Positions 1 to 11,730 of a stretch of 64,000 nucleotides of DNA are shown here, in pieces. The number at the start of each line of letters is the position of its first letter. Position 1 is the stretch's first letter. The position numbers and the translations under genes were made by a program. The notes below the pieces were generated by a model. It ran no database searches. It was not told the DNA's origin and was given only the letters and a program-made list of their open reading frames with translations. Origin of the DNA: Gonium pectorale (lineage: Eukaryota; Chlorophyta; Chlorophyceae; Chlamydomonadales; Volvocaceae); contig LSYV01000075.1 of NCBI GenBank assembly GCA_001584585.1, positions 304,905 through 368,904 of the forward strand, read 5' to 3'.

Positions 1-2290
1 GTCCTTGGACGAGGGGTCCCCATAGCGGCGCGGCCGCAGGCCGGCGCCGCGCTGGAACTTGGCCTCGTCGCCCGGCGCGCCCAGCCGCGGCGCTTTGGGC
101 GGCGGCCGCGGGGCGTTGGGGTCGAGCCGCGGCCGGCCGCGCTTGCGCTTGATCGGCTGCGGCGGCTGGTCCCCCGCCGCGCCGTCGGCGGGGGCCTCGC
201 CGGTCACGGGCTGGTCACCGACGGCGACATCCTCAGCCTCGCTGCCGTCTTCCATGTCCGCATCACCGTCGCCATCACCGTCGCTGCCGCCACCGGCGTC
301 CGCGCCGTCGCCAGCAGCGGCGCCTCCGCCTTCCCCGGTTGCAGCTCCCGACGGTCCGGCACCGTCCGCGCCAGCGTCATGCTGCAAGAACTCCGGAGCC
401 GCTTGCGCCCTGGCGGTCCCAGGACAGGGAGAAGGGCGAGGGCCATGCTGGACTGCGCGCTGCTTCAACATGACTGCATGCACTCAGAAGTACGAGCACC
501 TGAAGACTCGGCCTGCTCCGCAGCGGTGGTCCCCGCAGAAGCCACCCATCGTCGCTGCACGCGTTACCCCCCCCCATCCGTCCGCCGGAGCCTTCATGTG
601 GACGCCAGTGCGTTGACGGTCAACCGTTTGCTCGTTTTAAAAACACCCGTCCGCCCCCATCCCAGGCCTCTCTACGGTACTGAAGCACGCCCTGGAACCC
701 CCATCCCAGACGGGGTGAGGACCCACCTGTGCTTCATGAGCTGCTTCTCGCCCGCCAGCTCCAGCCATTCCCAAACAAACTCCGGCCAGGTGACCTGCAG
801 CCAGCCAGGTTACACGGCGAGGTTAAGGGGCCGACGCTCCGCAGGTGCAGTCTGCCGGGTCCCGCACCAGAGCCAAAGCAGCTCAACGCTCCTGAGCGCG
901 CACACGCATTGCCGCCCCTTTTGCCGCTGGATGCTGCGGCTGCCGGGGCAGCCTTCACGCTGACTTGCGACGCGCATGTCCCCCTACTGACGTGTTGTGC
1001 CGCGGCCCAGGCCAACCCCATCCCGTGCTTCACTTTCCCCGCCCCACCGCCACCGCCACGGCTCCGATCGTGTCCAGGTGCTAAGGACCCAGCCACGAGT
1101 GTCTGCGCCCTCCCTAGTCTCCGTTCCTTGAACGTACCGGGGACGGTTGCGAGGGGTTGGCACGAACCGACCGACGGTCCCGAGTGTAGCAATACTCTCA
1201 CAGGTGGTTATAATGAGGCTACTTGGAATGTCACTCCACGCCTTCCCTCTTTCCCACCCCATCCCCGCGCATGCGCCGCAAGCCCTCACAACGCAACGTC
1301 TATCCCCGCCCACCCACCCGCCTGCCCGCCTCCTCCTCCTCCGCCACCCGCATCGCGGCCTGCGGCCCACCTCGTCCAGGTGCTCCAGGTCCAGCCTCCG
1401 CCTGCGCCGCGCGGCCGACGTCTCGTGGGCCGCCAGGGTGCGCAGTATGCAGACGTGCAGCTGGTCAAGCAGCTCGCACGGCTGGCCCGCACACATGGCG
1501 ATGCACAGGTCCTGTAGTTCATTTGGGAGGAAGGGAGGGAGGGAGGGAGGGAAGGAGGGACATTTGGGGGCGCGCCGGGAGGTGCCGATGAGGGTGAGTG
1601 CATGGGTCGGGTTGGGGGGGCCTGGGGGAGTGGAATGGGCAGCCCTGACACAGGGCACGCGCCAGGCGCAAGGTGGCGCGATGCAGCAGCAGCGTGGGCT
1701 GCGGCGCCGCGTGCGCGGTGCATGGGCTCGCCACAACGCACCGTGAGCGAGAAGGGGCTGAGCTTGAGTTGCCACGAGAAGGAGCGCAGGATGTTGTATG
1801 CGGACACGATGTCCGCGAATACCGGGCCGGGTATCTCCAGCGGGGGCGCGCCGTTGGGCTGCTCGATCAGGACGAAGACTGGGGGCCCTGGCTCGCCGTC
1901 GCGGCCGTGCTCTGGCCCAGCTACCACCCCGTCGTCGTCATCGTCGCCCACCTCCTCTCCCACCGGCCCCCCGATGTCGGAGAGGTCTTCGGGAAAGAGC
2001 TGGTCCTGGCTCTTCCGGCCTGCGCCCCTGCCACCCCTGCCACCCCTGCCTCGACCAGCTCGACCAGCTCGGCCCCGACCACGCCCGCGGCCGCGACCGC
2101 GACGTCCACCGGGTGTATCATCATCAGCGTCACTGTCGTCATCGCTGCTGCTGGATTCGCCCTCCGGGGGAGAATTCACGGGGGCCTGTTGACCGCTGGG
2201 CTCGCGCCGAGGCCGCTTCGTTGGCTGCTGCAGGCCAAATAGGTTATCCGGCGACTCCTCTGAGCCGTCGAGGCCCAGACCGGACTGCAT
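1..2290 (-). CDS. DDT-domain, AT-hook chromatin-associated protein (3' end beyond window)
   Basis: Four exons read on the minus strand: 1742-2290, 1371-1511, 727-794 and 1-409 (continuing off the edge); phases agree at every junction. The N-terminus has a basic KRPRRE patch (about residues 25-30), a Ser/Asp acidic run and an Arg-Gly-rich stretch (about 62-93). Exon 1 ends and exon 2 begins in a DDT domain (FADIVSAYNILRSFSWQL, then CELLDQLHVCILRTL). Exon 3 carries TWPEFVWEWL, the tryptophan-proline motif that follows DDT in ISWI-partner proteins such as plant RLT and animal BAZ/ACF1. Exon 4 is acidic and Gly-rich and has an AT-hook core, KRKRGRPRL. DDT proteins usually act in the nucleus as non-catalytic partners of ISWI chromatin remodellers, so that role is inferred. 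The WHIM or C-terminal part lies outside the window. Start ATG at 2288-2290 is the first in frame. Confidence 0.82.
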
Positions 2291-3585
2291 GGCGCCAACT
2301 CCTCGGTCCCTTTTGCTTACGCAGCTCTATCCATTGCTGGGATTCCACAGATACCTTCTACTAAACACACGGTCCAAGAATAACGGTGGTGTGAAATGCA
2401 CCGGGTTCGGCGTTTCAGCTTGAATTGTCCCAGTAGCAGTCCGCAGCTAGGGTCAAACAACAGGTCCCTTGGTACCGACACGTCCCGGCAGTCCTCTCCG
2501 CATCAATTCCTGGTTCCCTTGGCGCCGGTTCACAGGTACGGCCACCAGATTCTGCGCTTCGCCTTGGTCGCCTGATCACGGGTACGTGCCCTGGACAGCG
2601 AACCCATGGGGGCCAGACAGCCACGGGATGGCAGAGAGACGGACAACACAGCAGCGAGGACACCCGTGCTGTTTGGGGCTGAAGGCTAGGGGGAGCTAAG
2701 CCCGCCTCTCCTGCCCCACGTGAGCTGTTTTTAAGGGATCCTCACCGCAAGCCCGATCCAACCCACTGCTGCGATAACGCCCCAGACTGTGATTGCCGTG
2801 CGTATCGTGGTTCACTTCGCCAAGCGCGGGAAAGTTACGTGGGCAGCCCAAGGGGCAACGTCGCTAGCCAGTTGCTGCCACACTCAAACCGCCGTGTCGT
2901 CCTCCTCTTCCTGCAGTGCAAACGCAGGCGGCCCATCTGGGATTGTGCCTTCATGCGGAGTAGGATATCGGGGCAGGTCGAGGGATGTTGCCGTACATGA
3001 GGCCACCAGGTGAACTTTCAGTCAGCACGGTCATGTTGGTCCCGCAGGGACGGGTGTTTGGGTAAGAGGGTTTCAGGGGGGGGCCATCGGGCGGAGCAAC
3101 ATGCAGAGAAAGAAGGACGGATATACACACCCGAAGGCCCAGTAGGGCGGCCTGTAGAAATCAAGGCAGGTGAAGGGACGTCCCTCCCGCCCCTCAAAGA
3201 CAGGCTTACCAGCTGGGGGCAAAGGGCTCGCCCCCCAAGGCCGGTAGCAGCTGTGGCCAGCTGCCAGTCAGCTTGACTGCCCGTTACAGCTGCGGGCACC
3301 CCCCTCACTGTTGGTTGCAGCTAGGTGCAGCCCCCCGCGAAGCTGCCCGGCTGCACACTCTCACACTGTACGGCGACTGTTGGGAACCGTTAGGAGCCCA
3401 ATCATAGCTGGCCGTTACACTGCTTATAATGTTGATAAGTGATCACTGCCGCGTTGACTGCTCCAGTGAGCTGACGAACTTCTGAGGGCTCAACTGGACG
3501 CACACAAGTGCAACTTCGTTCCCTTACCCTCGCGGCAACAGTAACATAGCTGACTCCAGAGAATTGTCAATTGACATCAGTCGCC
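2291..3585. other. Divergent intergenic region between DDT gene and acyltransferase gene
   Basis: No convincing exon on either strand. The stretch must hold the 5' UTRs and promoters of the minus-strand DDT gene and the plus-strand acyltransferase gene. No clear TATA box or other named element could be singled out. Confidence 0.5.
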
Positions 3586-6500
3586 ATGGCCAGCGCTGCG
3601 AGCGTTATGCAGCAGCGACCGTCGCGGTTCGCGGCCATTCGTCGAGCTCCCCTGGCCGTGCCATCGGGAATTACGCGGATATCGCCCATGTCAGTCCGAA
3701 CAATGACTGTCACCCCACTGCCCGTCGCCCTGCCAACGATGGCGAGCGGTGAACCAGGCCGTAGGCCGGCCGTTCAGTGCCAATCCGCTGCGGCTAGCAT
3801 TCCGCTAAGCAATTCGGGTGAGAAGAACTCCCGCTGCGCTCCCGCGCAGCAACATGGCACGACCGTGTGCACAATATACTTGCAGACGCGGCGCCGGAGC
3901 CGAATGTGCTGCTGGCGAAGATTCGCGCAATCCTGTTCTTCGCATGGAGCTTCCTGCTGTCCCTGCCGCTCTTCGTCACTATGCTGGTCATGGCGCCCTT
4001 TGTCACGACGTTCGACAAGCACAGGTGTGTCCGCGGTCATGCGGCCCTGCAACCGTGCTAGCTTGGTGCGGGCTGGTACGACCCGGCCCCGCAACATCCA
4101 TCCAAGGTGTTCTGCGGTAGTGGCGTTGCCGCCGTGCGGCACCCACCTGTACGGCAGCGGCGTTAACGATGAGGACAGGGGGTCTCCAAGCGGCCATGTC
4201 AACCTGGCATTACAACCCGAGCATGCGGTGTGTTGCACAGGCAACCCGCGCCTCCTGCCTTGCCCCACAGTCGTCCCCATCGAGACCCCTCCCCGTCCAC
4301 CTGACCCCCTCGCCGCCCCTGCCGTCCCTCCCTCTTCCTCCCGAGCGCTCGATCCTCCACAGGCGGCTCGCGCAGCACTTTGTGAACAACATCTGGGCCT
4401 GCGTCAGCACCTCGCTCTTTTACCGCGTAACGGTGGGCGCCGTGGAGGGGCAGGGGCCGAGCGCTACGCTTGCAACTTGCACGTAGCCCCACGGTCAAAG
4501 CCGCGGGGACGGGGGAGCGGAAGGCAACGGACCAAATGCGAATAGCACGACGCAAAAAAATGGGGCTAGGGGCCGGGCGCTGGGGACGACGGGGCAGGGG
4601 TGTAAGTGGGGTTAGGAGTGTGTTGGAGCGTGACATGGTAACGGCACGGCAAGGACCTAGCGCTGAACGCCTTGATAGGATGAGGGTGGAGGCGAAGCGG
4701 GGGGGGCACGACGGGTCGGGCTGGGCGAGATGCCCCCGGGGGGTGGGGGGCTGGGCTAGCGCCCCCAGGGCGCCGCCGCCCTATGGCACTTCTGTGCTGC
4801 GGGAGGGGTGTGGGCAAGCACGGGCCCGGGCCCCGGCGAAACCACCTCGCTGCCCCTTGTAGACATGACTCCCGGAGCGCTGCCTCTGGTTCTCTCTCCA
4901 TGCGCCCAGCCCGCCCGCTGAGCCCTTCCGCCTGGTCATGGTCCCGCCTCCCTTGGCCGCAGGTGGAGGGCCGCGAGAACCTGCCGCCCTCCGACAAGCC
5001 CGTGGTCTACGTGGCAAACCACCAGAGCTTCCTGGTGGGTGGGGTGGGGCCTGGCTGATTGGGCGGTTTGTTGTGTACGTTATGTGGGTGGGCGGTCACG
5101 AGATGGGTTCGATGGGTGGGTGGGTGGGTGGGTGGGTGGGTGGGTGCGGGCCCGGGCGGTTCCATGCTGGATGGGCGGTGGCGCGGCAGGAGGCGCCAGC
5201 TCAGCTGGAGCGGAGCGGCGCCTGAGCGCGGCCGCTTGGGTAAGCCAGGGACGGCAAGCGCCACGGTTGGCCTGGGCTGGCAGGGAGGCGGGCAGGCTGG
5301 ATGGGGCAGGGCGGGGCGGCAGCGGGAGCATCCCCTGCGCTGCCACGGGCACTGCTGCGATGGGCAACGGGGCGGCCCCCGCTCCCCTCGTATCTCCCGA
5401 TATATCCCAAGTCCCCGAACCCATTCCCTACCCGTTTCCTTCCCCTCCCTCCCCCCCTCCCCCCCGCCAGGACATCTACTCGCTCTTCCACCTGCAGCGG
5501 CCCTTCAAGTTCATCTCTAAGACTAGCAACTTCCTCATCCCAATCATCGGCTGGAGCATGTTCCTCACCGGTGGGTGGACTGGGCGGGATGTGTGGGGGG
5601 GGCGCCTTGCGGGCACGCGCGCGGGGCCCCATACCCCTCACCGCTTCCCCATGTCTCACTTATTCACTGTATCTGCTCCGCTTGTAGCATCCACTTGTCA
5701 CCAACCGTTGTGTCTCGATGCATGCGCCTCAATCCCCGCCCGCCAACCGATCCGTCTTTTGTCCCTTGCCCGCACGGCCCCTCGTGTCGCCGCGCCCCTC
5801 CGCCCCCAGCCTAACCCCGCCTCCCCCACCCTCCCCCGCCCTCGCCCCCACAGGCCACGTGATGATCAACCGCATCGACACGCGCAGCCAGCTCAAGTGC
5901 CTGCAGCAGTGCCGCGAGCTGCTGCAGCAGGGGGCGCCCGTGCTCTTCTTCCCGGAGGGTGCGCGCGCCGGGCGGGCGGTTGGGGCGGTGCGGGGTGGGG
6001 CCCGAAATAGCTCGGCTTGGGCTTTCCTGGATGGGCCGCGGGGATGGGCGCGACAGCGACGGATGGGGGGATTGGGGAAAAGAGGGGTGACGGTACGCCA
6101 GTGTGACACCTGCCGGGGTCCTCTCACATTGTCGTTTACGATCCGAAGCAGCGTCGCCAGGCTCGCCATAGTCGACCTCGCCCCTTCCATGCGCTCCCAG
6201 CCCCTCCTACTCGCCGGTCGCCGCACCATTCCGCTGTCGCCCGCGGCCCTCCCGCGCCCTCACACGCCCACCCGGCCCGTCCCTGACTTGCCCCCGCACA
6301 GGCACCCGCAGTCTGGACTGCAAGCTGGCGGGCTTCAAGAAGGGCGCCTTCAGCGTGGCGGCCAAGACGGGCGTCGACGTGGTGCCTGTCACCCTCATAG
6401 GGACAGGTGCGGACCCGGCGCGGGGGTGCGATGGCGGGGGGGGGGTCACGCGGGCGCGGGCGCGGGCGTGCAAGGCTTGGCGGCGCATGAAACCCCTGGG

Positions 6501-7031
6501 GAGCGGGTGTGGGGTGAGTTGTCTGTTGGCGGTGCGGGAATGGGGGTGTGCAGGCTGCGGCACACGGCAAGGTAGTCCTGAGCTGCGTGAGGGCAAGGGA
6601 GCGAGCCGCACAGCATGCCCGCACCCGGTCGTACATGCATTGTCCGTGCGTCATTGTCCCGGCTTCATTTGTTTCCCCACCAGGCTCTCCCACGCCGGGG
6701 GGGCAAGGAGCCCGCAGTCAGCATGCGCGCGCCGAGTGCACCCCTAGTCAAGTCCAGTCCGCGCCACGCCGCCTTTCGCTTGACCGCTGCCCCCTGTGCC
6801 CTGACCCCTGCCTGTCCCTGCCCCTCCGCGCTCCCCCCCTCCCTCCCAGGCGCCCTGATGCCCAGCGGCAAGGAGTCGCAGCTGCGGCCCGGCGAGGTGC
6901 GCATTGTGGTGCACCCGCCCATCAACGGCCGCAACGCCGACAAGCTGAGCGAGCAGGCGCGCGCCGCGATTGCCTCCGCGCTGCCGCCCGAGCTGGTGGG
7001 CAGCGCCACCACCATGCTGCCGGACGAGTAG
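3586..7031 (+). CDS. LPAAT1: Plastid-type 1-acyl-sn-glycerol-3-phosphate acyltransferase (LPAAT)
   Basis: Eight exons: 3586-3817, 3850-4024, 4363-4432, 4963-5034, 5471-5570, 5854-5958, 6302-6406 and 6850-7031. They give 346 residues with every phase matching. The enzyme acylates lysophosphatidic acid to phosphatidic acid. The first ~75 residues are rich in Ala, Ser, Arg and Pro and lack acids, like an algal chloroplast transit peptide. A hydrophobic segment follows (ILFFAWSFLLSLPLFVTMLV). The PlsC signature motifs are all present: NHQSFLD (about 179-185, the catalytic H-x4-D, split by intron 4), FPEGTRS (about 249-255, split by intron 6) and VPVTLIGTG (about 280-288). Start chosen at 3586 because the upstream frame lacks an ATG. 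Organisation resembles the chloroplast LPAAT of green algae; the symbol is by family, not by orthology test. Confidence 0.95.
5113..5146 (+). repeat. (GGGT)n microsatellite in LPAAT intron 4
   Basis: About eight tandem GGGT units inside the intron between the exons ending at 5034 and starting at 5471. G-runs like this could form a quadruplex, which is only an inference. Confidence 0.9.
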
Positions 7032-7688
7032 ACACGTGCGGGACGTGGGCTTCCCGGTGGTCGCCCTAGCGTACGGCGTACGGCGGGGGTGCCTGGGTGG
7101 GAGTGGGGCGGAGGCAGGAGGGTCACGAGCGGGAGTAACAGGCGCTAGTTCGGAGGAGGCCGCCTCGGTGGCTGCGTACCGAGTGTGGAGGGGGGGTTTG
7201 GAGGAGAGGTAGGGACTAGGCTGCCGGGCGAATGCACCGGCGCTGGGGCAAGGCAAGCTGAGGGCTGGAGCATAGACCGTTGAGCTTGGTGCGTCGCCCA
7301 GATCTTGCATGCTTGAAGACAGGACAGATGTGGGCAAGGGCGGAGCGGAGAGGTGTTTGGTGCCGCGCGGCCATCATTTTCGCTGGTCCCCTCCGCACAC
7401 GGGCAGTGTCGACCCGTGCAAAGCCCAACGTTCCCCAGCGGATCTCCGCTCCGTTGAAGGCGGCGATTGGTGCGCCAGAGGCCGTGAATGGGCACTGCAA
7501 AGCGCTGGCCGGCAGTAGGCTGCGAGGCCGGCAGTGTTGGGCGAATTGTGGGGTTTACAGCATTACCGGGTTGTGGGGTAGCGCGACGGGCCACAGCTGG
7601 CTGAAGGCGGTCTGGTCACTGTTGCCGGGCCGCCGCCTGGGTAGCGACCCTAGGTCAGAGTAAGCAGTGCAGGCGGCTGTGATGTACA

Positions 7689-7693
7689 TGTAA
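7689..7693 (+). terminator. Putative TGTAA poly(A) signal of the LPAAT gene
   Basis: TGTAA is the usual polyadenylation signal in volvocine algae. This one lies about 660 bases after the LPAAT stop, a normal 3' UTR length for such genes. No closer TGTAA was seen. Confidence 0.5.
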
Positions 7694-8919
7694 ACGAACA
7701 CCAGAGTGATACGGGGTAACAGCTGTGTAGCAGCTTGGATGACCGCGGAATCCAACCGCTGCCCAGTGAAGTCCGTGCAGGCCACGGTGCAGGCCGTGAA
7801 TGACAGGTTGGTGGGGGCCCCACACGCGTGCTAAGGCAGGCCAAACGGGCGTCACGTGCGGCATCCTCGCGGCCCAAGCGTGTTCATGTCAATGCGTACG
7901 AGCGTGCACGGTGTACACGCCATCACAGCCACACGTACACAACGCGTGCGTGCAACCACAGTGCGTTGCAAAGGGTCGCAACGATATGTACGTGACCTTG
8001 ATGTTCACTTGAGTCGGGTTGTCCACTCACGGCAAGATAGGCAACAGTACGATGCACTGCACGGCGTGCCGAACCCAGGGTTAGCCGGGGGGCCAGCCGA
8101 GCCACCAATCACACCTTTCGTGCAGCAACACGGAACCCATCGCGTCCCTCCCTCCATGCACACACGCGTAAATACAGGAAACCGCGGGGCTTCAAGCACG
8201 TGTGGGGCGGGAGCTGCTGGATACGAATTGAATCGTGGATGGGTGTGCGGGGATGCGCGAGAATGCGGCTGTGGGCCATTTCTTGATGTTTGAATTGGCG
8301 AGGGTGTTGATGTGTGTGTGTGCTAGGTACACACACAGAAGAATTTGTATGTACCGCCGGTAGTTCGTCGTGATGGGGCTGCTGGGGCCACTGCATTTGC
8401 CCTGGACACCGGCCGCCTCCGCCGGCGACTCATGCGCGAGGGGCTGCACCCCCCAAGCCCCGCAGGAGCTCCGGCTGCCACTTCCCAGCAGGTCGCCCCG
8501 CACCAAAGCACCGCGGTTATTGGGTGGCTTGAAACACGTGCCTGCCGTTTACACGGGCAGCGTTGTGCTGAAGGCCTGGGCGATGCCGCCTTGGCACTGC
8601 GCGGGGGGAGGAGCGGAGAGGAGAGGGGAGGGTGTGTGTGATGAGGGGTGTGAGCGCAGGGAAAGAAGGTCTGGCTGTCAGCATGCCTGTCACACGTGGT
8701 GGTGGGCGTGCCTGTCTACCCCACAGCAGCATACACAATGTGTACCCAGCGCCTCTGTCACGCCAGGACATGTAACTGGGCTGTGAAGGACCGCTGGCGC
8801 ATCCACTCCCCCCCAGCTGCAACACCGCCACTGAGGTTTGGAGCTGCAAAATTTAACGCCCACCCACACAGCACATGCGGCAATGCGACGCAACGTGCTC
8901 ACCGCACTGTTCAACCCCC
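7694..8919. other. Gene-poor stretch left of the methyltransferase-like ORF
   Basis: No recognisable gene. A GT microsatellite lies at about 8311-8324. An open plus-strand stretch near 8398-8490 (reading FALDTGRLRRRLMREG) looks exon-like but has no family assignment. The region may be the decayed remainder of a retroelement whose methyltransferase-like ORF follows. Confidence 0.35.
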
Positions 8920-9750
8920 CTAATGGGGCACCCAGTACTCTTCTATGCCCAGCGGGCTTCGTATCATTTCGGATCTAACATCACGCGTCCTAAACACGCA
9001 CAGCCATACACCGCGCTGGCCGCATGGGCCACCGGAAGTACTCATTATCAGCGCTAGCCTACCGGCCGCTATCAGCTCACTAAAGAAAGCGCGGCGTGGC
9101 GCCGGCGCACTCGTGATGTGCCCAGGTACGTGAAACGCGACCACGGGCGCAAATCGTGAGGCCAATGGCACTGCTATGTCCAGCAATGTGTCAGGTGGCG
9201 ATGCCACGATGGCGTCGTACGGGCAACTGCGGGCCATGGTGCGGTAGAAACCCGGCTGCAGTGTGTCACATCTGCCTTGCATGCCAACCTCGCCGCCATC
9301 CACCACGGCATAACCCCGGGCGCGGAGCGCTCGGCCCACACCTCCCTCGACGCCCCATGGGTCCAAAATGCCCACTGACTGCTCCAGTGACACGTTCAAT
9401 AGGAGCGGTCCTATGTCTACTGCTACTTCGGTCACGCTGGCAGAGGCGCAGCTCCTGTCAGCCCTGCCTACCATCACACGGACAGGAGCGCAGCCCCCGG
9501 GGTCTCCAATGCCTTTCGACCCGCCAGTGGGAGCGCTGCCTCCACTAGCTCCCGGACCTATCGACGCGCGCTCTGCGCGCGGTTTAGGCTGGATGCGGGG
9601 ATGGTCCCCGGGCATCAGCTCGTGCAGCACGCACACAACGCCCTCATCCGACCTTAGGTCCCACTCATTAGGCAGGTTCGGCTCTGATGGTGAGCCCACC
9701 TTGCGCAGCAAGGAGGCCGCCAAGCACGTGTCAGCACCGCCCAGCAGCAT
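8920..9750 (-). CDS. Methyltransferase-like ORF, probably retroelement-derived
   Basis: Uninterrupted minus-strand frame of about 277 residues from the first ATG (9750), in an intron-rich genome. The second half has the layout of a class I SAM-dependent methyltransferase: a motif-I-like LDPWG segment, the catalytic-loop-like ASPPD tetrad (compare N/DPPY or SPPF of adenine methyltransferases), then hydrophobic strands and the ending EEYWVPH. Single-frame ORFs of this kind are known as accessory domains of retroelements in green algae. No reverse transcriptase or RNase H was found next to it, so the element is either incomplete or the ORF is solitary. Function and substrate are inferred only from the motif layout. 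Confidence 0.5.
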   Translation of the reverse strand: MLLGGADTCLAASLLRKVGSPSEPNLPNEWDLRSDEGVVCVLHELMPGDHPRIQPKPRAERASIGPGASGGSAPTGGSKGIGDPGGCAPVRVMVGRADRSCASASVTEVAVDIGPLLLNVSLEQSVGILDPWGVEGGVGRALRARGYAVVDGGEVGMQGRCDTLQPGFYRTMARSCPYDAIVASPPDTLLDIAVPLASRFAPVVAFHVPGHITSAPAPRRAFFSELIAAGRLALIMSTSGGPCGQRGVWLCVFRTRDVRSEMIRSPLGIEEYWVPH

Positions 9751-9917
9751 GCGCTTGGCATGCGCTAGCCCAAGTCTCACACTCCCCGCTCTCGTACTTG
9801 ACGTTCACAGCCGGGGTCCCCCCAAGCTCCATGCTGCCCGTGATGACACCCACCGTCTGCCGTGTCCGCAGCGTCTTGGGGTCACGATGTGGGCGCCGCA
9901 GCACGCTGCCCTCCTGC

Positions 9918-11700
9918 TCGGCACGTCGTCCGACGCAACCGTATCACACGCCACGTATCCCTTCATCTGCACCCCCCCCCCCCAGGCGAACCCCGCAACC
10001 CCCATCCTGGAACCCGTCCTAACACTCACCTCGAGGTGGTAGCGCCAGCCACGTCCAAGCACATCCCGGTTGCTGCGCAATGGACAAGTGGGGCCAGAGG
10101 GCAAAGAAAGGGTCACAGGTGGCCGGAGACCAGCACGGACAAATTGTGGCGCGAGCATGCACCCGACAATGGCACAGACGGTTATAAGGCAGAGTGTACA
10201 TGCGATTTGGGCGTAAGCATACCAAAGCGCCTCCGCACCCACACTTACTGTGCATGGGCTTGACGCTGATGCCGCCGTTGTAGCCGGAGGTGATCTGCGG
10301 ACGCGAGCAAGGCAGGGCGCCAGTAAGGACCTTTACAAGTATGCAAGCGTCCTTCATTACATTCAATCACGCACAAGGCAAAGCATGCGCTGCAATCGGA
10401 GGGCCGCGTGCATGCGCCGGAGCGCCGGAGCACAGAGAGGTAAGCGCGTGGCATACACATCGGAAGGCTACCGGCAGGGAGGGACACCGTGAGCCGCCGG
10501 CCCCACTCACACTCCACAGCTGGTTCGTGGCGCCCGAGACGCAAGTCTCAATGGTGATACGCGTGCCGCTGCCGGTGCCGGAGCCCTTGGCGGAGACGCA
10601 GAAGCCGGACATGGACTTGATAGTGTAGGCGTTGGTGCCTGCAGGCGTGCATTCAAGGACAGCGCGCACCCGCCGAACGCGTCACCGAAAGTGCGTGTCA
10701 CCTCCTCACGACTGCACATTCCCGCAGCAATACGCAAGCCCGGACTCATGAGACGACCCTTAGGGGCCAGCGAGGTGGCCTGCGCCTGCTGGCTGCGCCG
10801 GCACCGGCAACTACCGTACCGCACCGCGTCCGCTCGCGGCCCCGCCCCACCTGCTGACGTGATCTGAAAGCTCTGGCCCGAGGACTCGTCGCACTCCCAC
10901 TGCTGGATGTACGCGCCGGCGGTGGTGCCCGTGACGGCCAGGCAGCGGTCGTCGGTGGTGGAGGTCTTGATCACCTGGGTGGTGCTCGTGGTGGGCAGGT
11001 CCAGCGGAAACACCTGCGCAGGGCTGCGGTGTGCAGGTTGCACGGGGGAGGGGGGCGCGGGAGTATTGAACAGGACAGCGGGGCCAGGCAAGGGCACGGC
11101 AGGTAAACCCCAACTTCAAACAGCCTGACAACCACTACAGGGCGACGCAACGTTCCACTGTGCCCGTCTCCCATGCGTTTCCACACCCCTGCTCGCCATG
11201 TATGCGCCGCCGTGCTCGGTGGCTACACCTTCCATGCCTGGGCACGGCAGTCAAAGATTTCACTGGCTTCCTCGTCGCCAGTCACTCTGGCAAGGCCGGC
11301 ATGCAAGTTCTACATCGGCGCACCAGCGCCAAAGCCCAAACCCCCTATCGCATTCGCCCGGCACGTGCACCATGCACGCATGCCGACTTGCAAAAGCACA
11401 CCAGCGCCAGGCCTTGAGCCTCATCAAGGGAGGGCCCACAGGCCTTCGAACCCGTCCAGAGATGGCCGCCAGGCCGCCCAACTCACGTGCGGTTGCATGT
11501 GTACAGTTGCAGCTGCAGCAGCGGGGTAGGGACGTGGGGATGGGGCGCACGCGTGAGGATGGGTCCAGGACGTGGACACAAGTGTACGTTAGCGGCGGCT
11601 GGGGATACACTGCTTTTTGCATTATGAGGTGTATGAGTTGCAGTCTACGGATGGGACAGGGTCTGTGAGGCGGCATCGGGTGATGATGGGCTGTGTTCGT
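9918..11700. repeat. Segmental duplication, copy A (lectin exons)
   Basis: Near-identical in direct orientation to 17823-19054. Copy A is longer: it keeps 10404-10931 (about 528 bp), which copy B has lost at a GGAGGG junction. It also keeps about 28 bp near 11500-11530. The right end of similarity is sharp, at the CTGTGTTCGT around 11691-11700. Confidence 0.9.
10030..11013 (-). pseudogene. Ricin-B lectin exons, 5'-truncated copy A
   Basis: Four minus-strand exons join in phase: 10851-11013, 10511-10638, 10249-10294 and 10030-10072. They encode QxW-type ricin B repeats: DDRCLAVTG...YIQQWEC, then GFCVSAKGSGTGSGTR...NQLWSV, then MCLDVAGATTS. Each is a carbohydrate-binding beta-trefoil sub-repeat in this family. 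The reading frames are intact, but the upstream exons (VMO-I part, seen at 19175-20871) are absent because the duplicated segment stops at 11700 and a plus-strand gene fragment follows. No exon with a stop codon was found after 10030. It is therefore called a fragment; it could still be expressed from an unseen promoter. Confidence 0.7.
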
Positions 11701-11730
11701 CATGCCCCTGGCCCCCTTGCCTGTCCGCAG

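Noticed and set aside
1529..1558. Possible regulatory GGGA-repeat
   Set aside because: A simple purine microsatellite inside the first intron of the DDT gene; no reason to assign function.
984..1775. Long minus-strand frame overlapping the DDT gene
   Set aside because: It runs through introns of the DDT gene and only partly coincides with the true exon frame at 1371-1511.
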